Positions 25,339 to 36,604 of a DNA stretch of 64,000 nt are shown here, one piece after another; position 1 is the first letter of the stretch, and each line of letters starts with the position of its first letter. The position numbers and the translations under genes were made by a program. The DNA is taken from assembly GCF_047872805.1 (NCBI RefSeq), contig NZ_JBLQUK010000008.1:1-64000 (forward strand). Direction: 5' to 3'. Origin of the DNA: Erythrobacter sp047872805 (GTDB lineage: Bacteria > Pseudomonadota > Alphaproteobacteria > Sphingomonadales > Sphingomonadaceae). A model generated the notes under the pieces. It did not search any database. It was not told the DNA's origin and was given only the letters and a program-made list of their open reading frames with translations.

Positions 25339-25664
25339 GCGACCTGGAGCGACGCTTTATCGAAGACCGCGCCATCCGCGACGCTGCACGGGCCGTGCTG
25401 ATGGCTGACATCACCCATGCCCGTGCCAGCCTATCGGCAAAGGGCGTGGCAGCCCGCATCGGAGGGCGCATTGGTGACGGCGCGAAAGACGTATTCGAAG
25501 TGGCCAAGGCGCATTCTGAAGACAATCGCGGCATTATCGCGGCGCTGATTGGTGCGGTCCTGTTATGGCTGGGGCGTGAACCGATCCTTGAAATTCTCGG
25601 GCTGTCAGACAGCGATGAGACAAGCGAAGATGCCCCCAAATTCGGAGAAAAACATGAGCAATGA
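25335..25664 (+). CDS. Small membrane-associated protein of the YqjDE-like cluster
   Basis: A 109-residue protein with a charged helical N-terminal half (LERRFIEDRAIRDAARAVLMADI), one hydrophobic segment (about residues 72-92, IIAALIGAVLLWLGREPIL) and an acidic tail. I recognise no named family. It overlaps the previous gene by four bases and the next by 11, so it is co-translated with the cluster. By position it could be the functional counterpart of E. coli YqjK, but no similarity is claimed. Confidence 0.68.
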   Translation: MSDLERRFIEDRAIRDAARAVLMADITHARASLSAKGVAARIGGRIGDGAKDVFEVAKAHSEDNRGIIAALIGAVLLWLGREPILEILGLSDSDETSEDAPKFGEKHEQ

Positions 25665-26259
25665 ACCGACCCCTCAAAACGAACCCGCGACAGCCGCAGC
25701 TTCGAACGATGCAAAGCGCGATGAATTGCGCGCCCGGATCGAAGCGAGCGAGCGGCGCATTGCCGAACGCACCTTGGCTGAACAGGCGCAGGAGGCCGCA
25801 ATCGCAGCGGGCGATTTTGCCCGCAAGAACCCTTTGACGGTCGTTGGCGGGGCGATTGCCATCGGTTTGATCATCGGCGCAATGACCTCCCCCGGCCGCC
25901 GGGTTGCAAGCAGCGCTGCCAAGGCCGCCTCGGCCGGGGCGGCTGAGCTGACGTCAAGTGCAGCCAAGAGCGTTGGCAATGCAGTCAAAACGCGTGGTTC
26001 CGCGCTTGGAACGCTGATTGCAGACGCTGCCATCGCCTATGGCATCAAACTGATCGACGAAGCGATGGATAGCGCGCGCGCGAGCAAGGATGCGGCTGAG
26101 AATATTGGCGACAGCGCCGCTGCAAAGGTGCGCGCGCTGCGCCGTGATGCTGTTTATGTGGCGGGCACTGCCACTGACAAGGGGCGCACCGCAGCACAGA
26201 AAACCCGCCGCCGCGCGGCCCGCGCGGTGCGCGATCTGACCGACCGCATTTCGAACTGA
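25654..26259 (+). CDS. DUF883-like protein with central hydrophobic helix, end of the YqjDE-like cluster
   Basis: From ATG 25654 the product has 201 residues. The N-terminal helix is charged (RDELRARIEASERRIAERTL), followed by ARKNPLTVVGGAIAIGLIIGAM (about residues 50-70), an anchor similar to the YqjD ending. A long Ala/Ser/Lys-rich helical region and a basic tail (KTRRRAARAVRDLTDR) close it. It seems to be a second YqjD-like member with an added C-terminal region. It shares 11 bases with the gene before it. Confidence 0.68.
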   Translation: MSNEPTPQNEPATAAASNDAKRDELRARIEASERRIAERTLAEQAQEAAIAAGDFARKNPLTVVGGAIAIGLIIGAMTSPGRRVASSAAKAASAGAAELTSSAAKSVGNAVKTRGSALGTLIADAAIAYGIKLIDEAMDSARASKDAAENIGDSAAAKVRALRRDAVYVAGTATDKGRTAAQKTRRRAARAVRDLTDRISN

Positions 26260-26386
26260 GCCGCCCCGGCACCAGGCTGTTGAACCACGTTTAATTGCTT
26301 TCCCCGCCTCCTTGTCATCCTGGCACGGTTCGCTAAAGCGCGCGCAAACGCGCCCGCTGCGGGCGCAAATCCCCAGGGAACACCAC

Positions 26387-26617
26387 ATGGAAGAAACCAC
26401 CACCACTCAACGCCTTCATCTCGTTATGGGAGGCAAGGTCACCGATCCGCGCGGGCTTGAATTTCAGGACCCCGAAAGCCTGCATGTCGTGGGCATTTAC
26501 AGCTCTTATGATGATGCCGTGGATGCCTGGCGCGCGCAAGCGCAGCGCACGGTTGATGATGCCGAGATGAAATATGTGGTTGTGCATATTCACAAGCTGC
26601 TGACTCCGAACGCCTGA
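26387..26617 (+). CDS. DUF4170 domain protein
   Basis: The ATG at 26387 gives a 76-residue protein with the DUF4170 pattern: LHLVMGGKVTDPRGLEF, then VVGIYSSYDDAVDAWRAQAQ and a final KYVVVHIHKLL. DUF4170 proteins are small, cytoplasmic and widespread in alphaproteobacteria, with no established function. A GC hairpin (GCGCCCG/CGGGCGC, 26350-26366) precedes it. The GNAT gene starts 20 bases downstream. Confidence 0.85.
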   Translation: MEETTTTQRLHLVMGGKVTDPRGLEFQDPESLHVVGIYSSYDDAVDAWRAQAQRTVDDAEMKYVVVHIHKLLTPNA

Positions 26618-26637
26618 TCGGGTCCGCAGCCTCTCGC

Positions 26638-27168
26638 ATGGCCAAAGCTGTCGCTACCTATGTCATTCGGCCCTTCCGAGAGAGCGACGCTGCCGATCTG
26701 GCGGAAATCACGATTTCGGCCATTCATACACTCGGTGCAAGGCGCTATTCCCCGGATCAGGTGAAGGTCTGGGCGTCACGCCATCCCGGCCCTCAGCGGT
26801 TTCTGGACCGCGCCTCAGCCGGTGCCGTGATCTTTGTCGCGGCAAATGCGCAGGACGCGCCAGTTGCCTATGCGCTGCTCGAACGAACAGAGCAGGCCGA
26901 TGGGCGCGGCGCAGGCCATCTCGACATGCTATACTGCCATCCCGCGCATACACGCCGCGGCCTTGCAGATGAACTCCTCGGCGCAGCACAGGCGCATGCG
27001 GAAGTCGCGGCTATGGCGCGACTGTATACTGAAGCCAGCGAACTCGCGCGGCCCGCGTTCGAACGGGCCGGATACCACGTCCTGCACCGCCGCGACTTTA
27101 CTATCGCCGGCGTGGCGATCCACAATTATGCGATGGAGAAAAAACTCGGCCAGAAGCGTCTGAATTAA
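26638..27168 (+). CDS. GNAT family N-acetyltransferase
   Basis: The 176-residue product has the GNAT fold pattern: an opening YVIRPFRESDAADLAEI, the beta strand HLDMLYCHPAHT and the acetyl-CoA loop RRGLADELLGAAQAHA (about residues 104-119, R-x-x-G-x-A). It ends AGYHVLHRRDFTIAGVAIHNYAM, typical of the YafP-like subgroup. The acceptor substrate is unknown. It follows the DUF4170 gene by 20 bases and its 3' end holds the greA terminator. Confidence 0.85.
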   Translation: MAKAVATYVIRPFRESDAADLAEITISAIHTLGARRYSPDQVKVWASRHPGPQRFLDRASAGAVIFVAANAQDAPVAYALLERTEQADGRGAGHLDMLYCHPAHTRRGLADELLGAAQAHAEVAAMARLYTEASELARPAFERAGYHVLHRRDFTIAGVAIHNYAMEKKLGQKRLN

Positions 27169-27182
27169 GGTGCTTCTGGCCG
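27142..27182. terminator. Bidirectional terminator between the GNAT gene and greA
   Basis: CGGCCAGAAGC (27147-27157) and GCTTCTGGCCG (27172-27182) are perfect 11-bp complements. Read on the minus strand the stem is followed by AGTTTTTTCTCC, a strong T tract for greA transcripts. On the plus strand it is followed by GTTCTTC, a weaker signal for the GNAT gene. The left arm lies inside the GNAT coding sequence. Confidence 0.8.
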
Positions 27183-27187
27183 GTTCT

Positions 27188-27664
27188 TCAGATGAATTCG
27201 ATCTTTTGGACGAGGTAGAACTTGTCGCCCGAAGGGACCGTTACTTCAATCTCGTCATCGACTTGCCGACCGATCATGGCGCGGCCCAGCGGTGAATTGA
27301 ACGAGATCCGACCAGCAGCCGCATTGGCCTCTGTTTCGCCAACGATCTGATATCGGATTGGCTTGTCATTATCGTCGAGCAAAGTGACGGTGGAGCCAAA
27401 CACGATCTTGTCACCGGACAGCGTGCTGGGATCGATGATCTGCGCGCGGCTAACCTTGCTTTCAATGTCGCCGATCATCGCCTCAACCTGGCCCTGACGT
27501 TCTTTCGCAGCATGATATTCGGCATTTTCCGACAAGTCGCCATGCGCGCGCGCCTCTTCGATCGCGTCAACGATCTTAGGGCGTTCATCGCGCAGCGCTT
27601 TCAGGTCTGCCATCAGGCTTTCATAGCCTTCTGCCAGCATCGGAACCTTTTCCATCGTTGCCAT
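27188..27664 (-). CDS. greA: Transcription elongation factor GreA
   Basis: GreA enters the RNA polymerase secondary channel and stimulates cleavage of backtracked RNA. The 158-residue protein has the N-terminal coiled coil with the acidic tip (ARAHGDLSENAEYHAAKERQ; the D and E of GDLSENAEY are the tip) and the C-terminal FKBP-like domain (SPLGRAMIGRQVDDEIEVTVPSG). It lies 117 bp downstream of carB on the same strand and may share its transcript. A strong terminator follows. Confidence 0.97.
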   Translation of the reverse strand: MATMEKVPMLAEGYESLMADLKALRDERPKIVDAIEEARAHGDLSENAEYHAAKERQGQVEAMIGDIESKVSRAQIIDPSTLSGDKIVFGSTVTLLDDNDKPIRYQIVGETEANAAAGRISFNSPLGRAMIGRQVDDEIEVTVPSGDKFYLVQKIEFI

Positions 27665-27781
27665 TCCGTTTCTTTCTGTCCGTAGCCGTTCCCTGAAAAG
27701 ACATGCGGTAATTTCGGCTGTGACCGCTTCTGACGAGGCGGCCTCAAATCATCGAAATGTCGGGAAAACCGGCGTGAAATT

Positions 27782-31104
<3,323 letters not shown>

Positions 31105-31105
<1 letters not shown>

Positions 31106-31635
31106 CAGTTGGAGTTCTCGTTTTCTGTGCTGGCATCGTCTGGATTGGCGGCGGACGCTCCGCCTCCGGTCCGCGTAAAATCGATCTGGATCAGCCGCAT
31201 GTTCGCCTGCTGACGTTCGCACCCTGCGGGGATGATATCGGCCAGCGGCAATGCCTCGCCGCGCACCCGGTAAAGTGCTGGGTCACGGCCAAGGAAGAAC
31301 GCGCCGTTTTCATCCACCGGTTGCTGCATGAACACATCGACCGCGGTCGAGGTTTCGTTGGTGCTCTGGTCGATCCGCGTGCCCTTGATCTCATCGCTGC
31401 GCGAAGCGGAAAGGTTCTGGATCGCCTCCAGCCCCAGCTTGGTAATGTCATAGGTGTAGGTTGGCTCAAACCGGTCACCATCCTGCAAATTCGCCAGTTC
31501 AAACCGCAGTTCCTGTTCGACGCGTGCAAGGCAGGCGGCTGGTTGTTCCACCCCGAGACGCGGGTCCTCGGGAAACAGCAGGTCGCAGCCGGTCAGCCCG
31601 GCAAGCGCAATCAAGGCGATGGCAGCGCGGTTCAT
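31105..31635 (-). CDS. Lipoprotein of unknown function between carA and carB
   Basis: The 176-residue product has a lipoprotein signal (ALIALAGLTGC, Cys 17), then a domain with two further cysteines (AACLARVEQ and PAGCERQQ) that may form a disulfide, and an acidic Asn/Glu-rich tail. I recognise no family. It overlaps the gene before it by four bases and carB by one base, so it is coupled to both. Nothing in the sequence suggests a role in carbamoyl-phosphate synthesis. Confidence 0.75.
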
Positions 31636-32225
31636 TCGGCCTCTCCCGTGTTCGGCTCAAACGCATAGCTGATGCGGGTGTAGCGCCCGACATAGGGCAA
31701 CACATCGGGCCGCGAAATCGCATTGCCATAGACAAAGGTGCAATTGCGGCGAATGTCGATCATCCGGTCGCCGTCGCGCACCATGATATAGCTCAGCACA
31801 TAATGCGAACGCGGATTGGCGCGGCGGCCCACCACGTCAAGTTGGCGCAGGGTGTCAGAGAAATCCCGTAAGCTATCCATATCGACAAAACCCTGCCGCT
31901 CGCGCGTATCGGCAATCGCGGCATGTTTGGCCTCGGGGTCGAATTCCTCTTCGGAATAAAGCCCCTCAGCAGCAACCACTCGGCAATCCATGCGTCCTGC
32001 AACGGGTTTGTCGCTATCCTCCTTGAACAGCACGGGCCGCCAGTAAACGAGCACCGGCAACCCGCTTTCGCCCTGTTCGAGCGTGATCCCGCCGTCCCCC
32101 TGAAATGCGACGCCATCGGCGATCTCAGCGCCGGGCCACTGATCGACAGGCGGCGGCGTCATCGCGGGGTTCTGGGCGGCGAGCGGGGTTGCGGAGGCAA
32201 GGAGGAAAACGGCAGCCTTAATCAT
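31632..32225 (-). CDS. Exported protein of unknown function between carA and carB
   Basis: From ATG 32225 the product has 197 residues with a clear signal peptide (MIKAAVFLLASATPLAAQ). An in-frame ATG at 32255 would put ten charged residues before it. The mature part has conserved-looking stretches LPVLVYWRPVLF, GRMDCRVVAAEGL and IRRNCTFVYGNA; the two cysteines could pair. No family is recognised. It overlaps its neighbours by eight bases on one side and four on the other, so it belongs to the same translation unit as carA and carB. Confidence 0.75.
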   Translation of the reverse strand: MIKAAVFLLASATPLAAQNPAMTPPPVDQWPGAEIADGVAFQGDGGITLEQGESGLPVLVYWRPVLFKEDSDKPVAGRMDCRVVAAEGLYSEEEFDPEAKHAAIADTRERQGFVDMDSLRDFSDTLRQLDVVGRRANPRSHYVLSYIMVRDGDRMIDIRRNCTFVYGNAISRPDVLPYVGRYTRISYAFEPNTGEAE

Positions 32226-32781
32226 CTTCCGCCCGATACTTCTCGTTTCCGACAAAGCCGAATTTGGTCACGCCCGAGTAACGGATCAACGCCAGCAGGC
32301 ACGCCGATTGCTCATAGTCGGCGTCGAGCAAGGCACTCCCAGGACCGCCTAGCATCAGATCGTCGCCTTGCACGGTCAAGATCGAACCCGGTTCGAACCC
32401 GCACAGCCGCTCTATCTCAATGGCGAGTTTCGTTAGGTTTCCGAACTTCGCAAGCGTAGGAGCCGAGTCAAGGAGCCCGCGCTCTTCAAGATAGCGTTGG
32501 TTTTCTGCGATTCTCTCGGGTGCCAGAAGGTCGGACACGTGCTTGTCGTATGCCCGCTGTAAATCGGGATCCTCGAAGCTGACGATCTCGTATCCAGCGG
32601 CCTCGTGAATGCATTCAATGTCATTCTCCGAAGGTCCAGCTTTCTCCGAGATCACGATTTCGAAGCTTTGCAGCCAGTCCTCGTAGGTCACTGTGAACCC
32701 GGCGCGATTTAAACCGCAGCTCTGCAAGCGATCGGCGATCCTTGTTTCCTCAACCGAATATTCGGGCGGCGGGCCGTCCAT
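32218..32781 (-). CDS. Cytoplasmic protein of unknown function directly after carA
   Basis: The ATG at 32781 gives 187 residues without signal peptide or membrane helix. The protein is acidic; visible stretches are FTVTYEDWLQSFEIVISEKAG and AIEIERLCGFEPGSILTVQG. I recognise no domain. The start shares its A with the carA stop (TGATG). Codon use looks less GC-biased than in carA, which may mean later acquisition; this was judged by eye. A longer frame from 32895 lies inside carA. Confidence 0.7.
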   Translation of the reverse strand: MDGPPPEYSVEETRIADRLQSCGLNRAGFTVTYEDWLQSFEIVISEKAGPSENDIECIHEAAGYEIVSFEDPDLQRAYDKHVSDLLAPERIAENQRYLEERGLLDSAPTLAKFGNLTKLAIEIERLCGFEPGSILTVQGDDLMLGGPGSALLDADYEQSACLLALIRYSGVTKFGFVGNEKYRAEDD

Positions 32782-33959
32782 CACAGCCCCCCAACAAACT
32801 TCTCGAACAGGTAAAAGCTGTCCTGCGGCCCCGGACTTGCCTCGGGGTGATACTGCACGCCGAACGCGCGCTTGCCCTTCACCGCAATCCCGCAATTCGA
32901 TCCGTCGAACAAGCTCACATGCGTCTGCTCAACACTCTCGGGCAAACTCCCCACATCCACCGCGAAACCGTGGTTCATGCTCGTGATCTCGACCAGTCCC
33001 GAAGTCTCGCCCCAGCCTTCACCCACGCGCTGAACCGGATGGTTTGCGCCGCGGTGGCCTTGATGCATCTTCACCGTCTTTGCGCCCGCTGCCAGCGCCA
33101 GCATCTGGTGGCCGAGGCAGATGCCGAAGATCGGCACATCCGCATCCAGCAGAGCCGCAATCACCGGCACGGCATATTCGCCCGTCGCCGCCGGATCGCC
33201 GGGACCGTTTGAAAGGAACACGCCATCGGGAGAAAGCGCCATCACTTCCTCAAACCCAGTCTTGGCCGGAACCACCGTCACCTTCGCCCCCGCTTTCACC
33301 AGATTGCGGAAAATGTTGTCCTTTGCGCCGAAGTCGATGGCGACAACGTGCGGCTTATTCGACCAGTCCGCGCGGGCATAGCCGTGGCCCAAACGCCAGT
33401 ATCCGCCGGCCCAGTCCTCGCGGGCTTCACGCGTAACGCGCAGCGCAAGGTCCATGCCTTCGAGTCCCGCCCATTCCTGCGCGCGGGCAATCAGCGCGGG
33501 AATGTCGAATTTCCCATCGGGCGCATGGGCGATCACCGCATTGGGTGCGCCCGATAGGCGGATGCGGCGGGTCAGCGCGCGGGTGTCCACTCCGCACAGC
33601 CCGATTTTGCCATTGCGCACCATCCAATCGGTGAAATTTTCGGCCGAGCGGAAATTGGACGGTTCGGTCACATCCTCACGCACGACGCAGCCCACCGCGC
33701 CTTCCACGCGGCTTTCCACGTCCTCGGCATTCGCGCCGACATTGCCGATATGCGGGAAGGTAAAGGTGACGATCTGCGCAGCATAGCTGGGATCGGTCAT
33801 CACCTCCTGATAGCCGGTCATCGCGGTGTTGAAACAGACCTCGCCAATTGCCGAACCCTCTGCGCCAAAGCCCCGCCCCCAGATCACCGTGCCATCGGCC
33901 AGAACAAGGCAACCGGTCGCACCAGAAGGCTGCGCAGGGGTATTCGCGGAAGGGGCCAT
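32781..33959 (-). CDS. carA: Carbamoyl-phosphate synthase small subunit
   Basis: CarA hydrolyses glutamine and channels ammonia to CarB. The 392-residue product has the N-terminal domain (CLVLADGTVIWGRGFG, FNTAMTGYQEVMTDPSY) and the class I glutamine amidotransferase domain: SNGPGDPAA, the nucleophile in IFGICLGHQMLALAAG, and the final HPEASPGPQDS. It is first in a minus-strand run of carA, three unknown genes and carB. A 150-bp spacer to the divergent yqeY gene should hold the promoter. Confidence 0.97.
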   Translation of the reverse strand: MAPSANTPAQPSGATGCLVLADGTVIWGRGFGAEGSAIGEVCFNTAMTGYQEVMTDPSYAAQIVTFTFPHIGNVGANAEDVESRVEGAVGCVVREDVTEPSNFRSAENFTDWMVRNGKIGLCGVDTRALTRRIRLSGAPNAVIAHAPDGKFDIPALIARAQEWAGLEGMDLALRVTREAREDWAGGYWRLGHGYARADWSNKPHVVAIDFGAKDNIFRNLVKAGAKVTVVPAKTGFEEVMALSPDGVFLSNGPGDPAATGEYAVPVIAALLDADVPIFGICLGHQMLALAAGAKTVKMHQGHRGANHPVQRVGEGWGETSGLVEITSMNHGFAVDVGSLPESVEQTHVSLFDGSNCGIAVKGKRAFGVQYHPEASPGPQDSFYLFEKFVGGL

Positions 33960-34109
33960 GGGGCGCTCCGTTAAAGAGGATTTTCCAGCAATGTCGCTAA
34001 GACCTAGCCGCTAGACGCGGGGACCATGCGCGTCAACCTAGTCGGAACGCGCGCAATGCGTTAGAGCGCGGCGCATCAACAATCCTTCCACAGAAAGTTC
34101 GATTTCACC

Positions 34110-34562
34110 ATGATCCGCGACGATATCAAGGCCGCCACCATCACCGCCATGAAAGCCGGCGAAAAGGACCGCACCGCCGCGCTCCGCCAGATCAGCGCCA
34201 AGATCAAGGATCGCGATATCGAGGAGCGCACCAGCGGCAAGGATATTCCCGATGATGAATTGGTGACATCGGTCTTGCAGAAAATGGCGAAGCAGCGGCG
34301 CGAATCAATCGAAATGTACGAAACCGGCGGACGCCAGGAACTGGCCGATAAGGAAAAGGCAGAACTGGCCGTGATCGACGAATTTCTGCCGCAAATGATG
34401 AGCGAAGCAGACACGATCGCGGCAATCGAGGCGATCAAGGCGGAAACCGGCGCTTCGGGAATGAAGGACATGGGCACCGTCATGGGCGCGCTCAAGGCAA
34501 GGCACGGCGCTGTGCTTGATGGGAAGCTGGCGAGCGGATTGGTGAAGGCGGCGCTGAGTTAA
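34110..34562 (+). CDS. GatB/YqeY domain protein
   Basis: The 150-residue protein is the stand-alone YqeY form: MIRDDIKAATITAMKAGEKDRTAALRQI at the start (read as two adjoining motifs), then QRRESIEMYETGGRQELAD and EFLPQMMSEAD, ending in TVMGALKARHGAVLDGKLASGLVK. The domain is shared with the tRNA-binding tail of GatB; the stand-alone protein's role is not settled. The gene lies just before dnaG, an arrangement common in bacteria (yqeY-dnaG-rpoD). Confidence 0.92.
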   Translation: MIRDDIKAATITAMKAGEKDRTAALRQISAKIKDRDIEERTSGKDIPDDELVTSVLQKMAKQRRESIEMYETGGRQELADKEKAELAVIDEFLPQMMSEADTIAAIEAIKAETGASGMKDMGTVMGALKARHGAVLDGKLASGLVKAALS

Positions 34563-34629
34563 TCCTGGCCACAGATATACCCACAGCGGGCGCTTGAACC
34601 CTCAACGCTTACGGCGCACAATCCCGATC

Positions 34630-36495
34630 ATGGCCATCACTCCGCAATGGAAGGACGAACTGCGCGCGCGGATCACGCTGTCTACCGTGATTATGCGCAC
34701 CGAAAAGCTCGTTCGAAAAGGGCGCGAATGGACGGCTTGTTGCCCGTTTCATGACGAAAAGACGCCCAGCTTTTATGTTAATGACCAAAAGCAGTTTTAC
34801 CATTGCTTTGGCTGCGGGGCGCATGGCGATGTTATCAGCTGGATGACCGAACAGCGCGGGCTGTCGTTCATTGATGCGATCAAGGAGCTCGCCGCCGAGG
34901 CTGGTATGGAAGTGCCAGCACCCGACCCCGTGGCCGCCAAGCGGGCGGAAAAGCGCGCCGAGCTGATTGATGTAACGACCGAGGCGCAGGACTGGTTCGT
35001 CCGCAATTTGCACTCTGCCGGAGGCCGCGCGGCGCTCGAATATCTCAATCGCCGGGGTCTGAAACCGGAAACCTTGCGCGAGTTCGGCTTTGGCTATGCG
35101 CCGGAAAACAAACAGGCGCTGCCCGCCGCCCTGCCCCGGTTCGACGATAGCATGCTGGTTGAAACCGGAATGCGCATCCGCACCGATGATGGCACCATGT
35201 ATGACCGATTTCGGGACCGGATCATGCTGCCGATTCAGGATGCGCGCGGGCGGGTTATTGCGTTTGGCGGGCGTATCCTCGAATCCCGCGATGGCATCGC
35301 CAAATATCTCAATTCGCCCGACACCCCGCTGTTTGACAAGGGGCGCACGCTCTACAATCTCCACCGCGCCGCACCTGCCTCGCGCCAGACAGGCCGAGTG
35401 GTGGTGGTCGAAGGCTATATGGACGTGATCGCGCTGGCGCAGGCCGGGATAGCCGATGTGGTCGCACCGATGGGAACGGCGCTGACCGAAACCCAGCTGG
35501 AGCTGCTGTGGCGCATGGCGGAGGTGCCGGTGCTGTGCTTCGATGGCGATGCGGCGGGGCAAAAGGCCGCTATGCGAGCGGTGACGCGGGCGCTGCCGCT
35601 GCTCGCGCCGATGCGCTCGCTTGCGATTGTGCGCCTGCCGGCAGGAATCGATCCCGACGATCTCGTCAATCAGCAAGGCTCAGGCGCGCTGGAAAATCTG
35701 CTTGCTGCGCCCAAAAGCCTGCTCGATTTGCTGTGGAGCTTTGAAAGCGCGGCCAAACCGCTGACCACTCCCGAGGCCAAGGCGGGGCTGAAAGCACGGT
35801 TGATGGAGCACGTTGACACCATCCAGGATAGCGACATTCGCGCACTTTATCGCCGCGAATTGCTCGATCGGTTCTCAGCCTTTGCCTATCCCCATCGAGA
35901 ACGACCATCGGCGCGTCAGGCGCAGTCGACACCGGGCCGCGCCAAGGGGAATTGGCGCTATGATAAGCCTGCGCCGCGCGGTCTTTCGCCCGATGCCCAA
36001 GCCACTCTCAACCGCGCCATGACAGGCGGGCAGCGATCCACACTGTTATCAGCGGTCATCGCCGGATTGATCCGACATCCGGAGGAGATCACACGCCACG
36101 CGGAGGCCCTTTCCAGCCTTGCCAAGGCGGACCCGAATGCCGCACCCGAAATTGAATCGCTGATAGAACTGTCAGAGACGCTTGATTCGGAGCACGAAAA
36201 CGCCATATCGGGTCCGCAAGGCTATCCTGCCCCACCGGAAGACAGACGTTACGCCTTTCTCAGAGAGGGCACATCCCCCGGTGAAGCGCGCGAGGAACTG
36301 GCCGAAGCTGTGTCGTTGCTGGTCCAAAAACCAGCGCTCGAAGCCGCTATGGCGGCAACGATTGCTCGTTTCGACGATGATCCGGAAGGGTCATTTGCCG
36401 AGCAGGCCCGGTTGCGGCAGCAGCTCACGACAGTTGAAGAACGCTTGAAAGCGTTCGGAAGGCGAAAGGCCGGGGAACCGGCCAGACAGGATTAG
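34630..36495 (+). CDS. dnaG: DNA primase
   Basis: DnaG makes RNA primers for replication. The 621-residue product has the CHC2 zinc finger (CCPFHDEKTPSFYVND, then YHCFGCGAHGD, about residues 37-66). The TOPRIM catalytic domain follows (VVVVEGYMDVIALAQAGI, about 257-274, and VLCFDGDAAGQKAA), then the C-terminal helicase-binding region. The ATG at 34630 fits the family start (MAITPQWKDELRARI); an ATG at 34594 adds 12 residues. rpoD follows after 110 bp. Confidence 0.96.
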   Translation: MAITPQWKDELRARITLSTVIMRTEKLVRKGREWTACCPFHDEKTPSFYVNDQKQFYHCFGCGAHGDVISWMTEQRGLSFIDAIKELAAEAGMEVPAPDPVAAKRAEKRAELIDVTTEAQDWFVRNLHSAGGRAALEYLNRRGLKPETLREFGFGYAPENKQALPAALPRFDDSMLVETGMRIRTDDGTMYDRFRDRIMLPIQDARGRVIAFGGRILESRDGIAKYLNSPDTPLFDKGRTLYNLHRAAPASRQTGRVVVVEGYMDVIALAQAGIADVVAPMGTALTETQLELLWRMAEVPVLCFDGDAAGQKAAMRAVTRALPLLAPMRSLAIVRLPAGIDPDDLVNQQGSGALENLLAAPKSLLDLLWSFESAAKPLTTPEAKAGLKARLMEHVDTIQDSDIRALYRRELLDRFSAFAYPHRERPSARQAQSTPGRAKGNWRYDKPAPRGLSPDAQATLNRAMTGGQRSTLLSAVIAGLIRHPEEITRHAEALSSLAKADPNAAPEIESLIELSETLDSEHENAISGPQGYPAPPEDRRYAFLREGTSPGEAREELAEAVSLLVQKPALEAAMAATIARFDDDPEGSFAEQARLRQQLTTVEERLKAFGRRKAGEPARQD

Positions 36496-36604
36496 GCCGG
36501 CGCTTCCCCTGCTGGTTCTTGGGATTAACATTGGCGGTGGCAAGCCGGGCCGGACACAAACGCCCGCCGGGACCATCGCCAGATAATGGACTGACGATAC
36601 ATTC

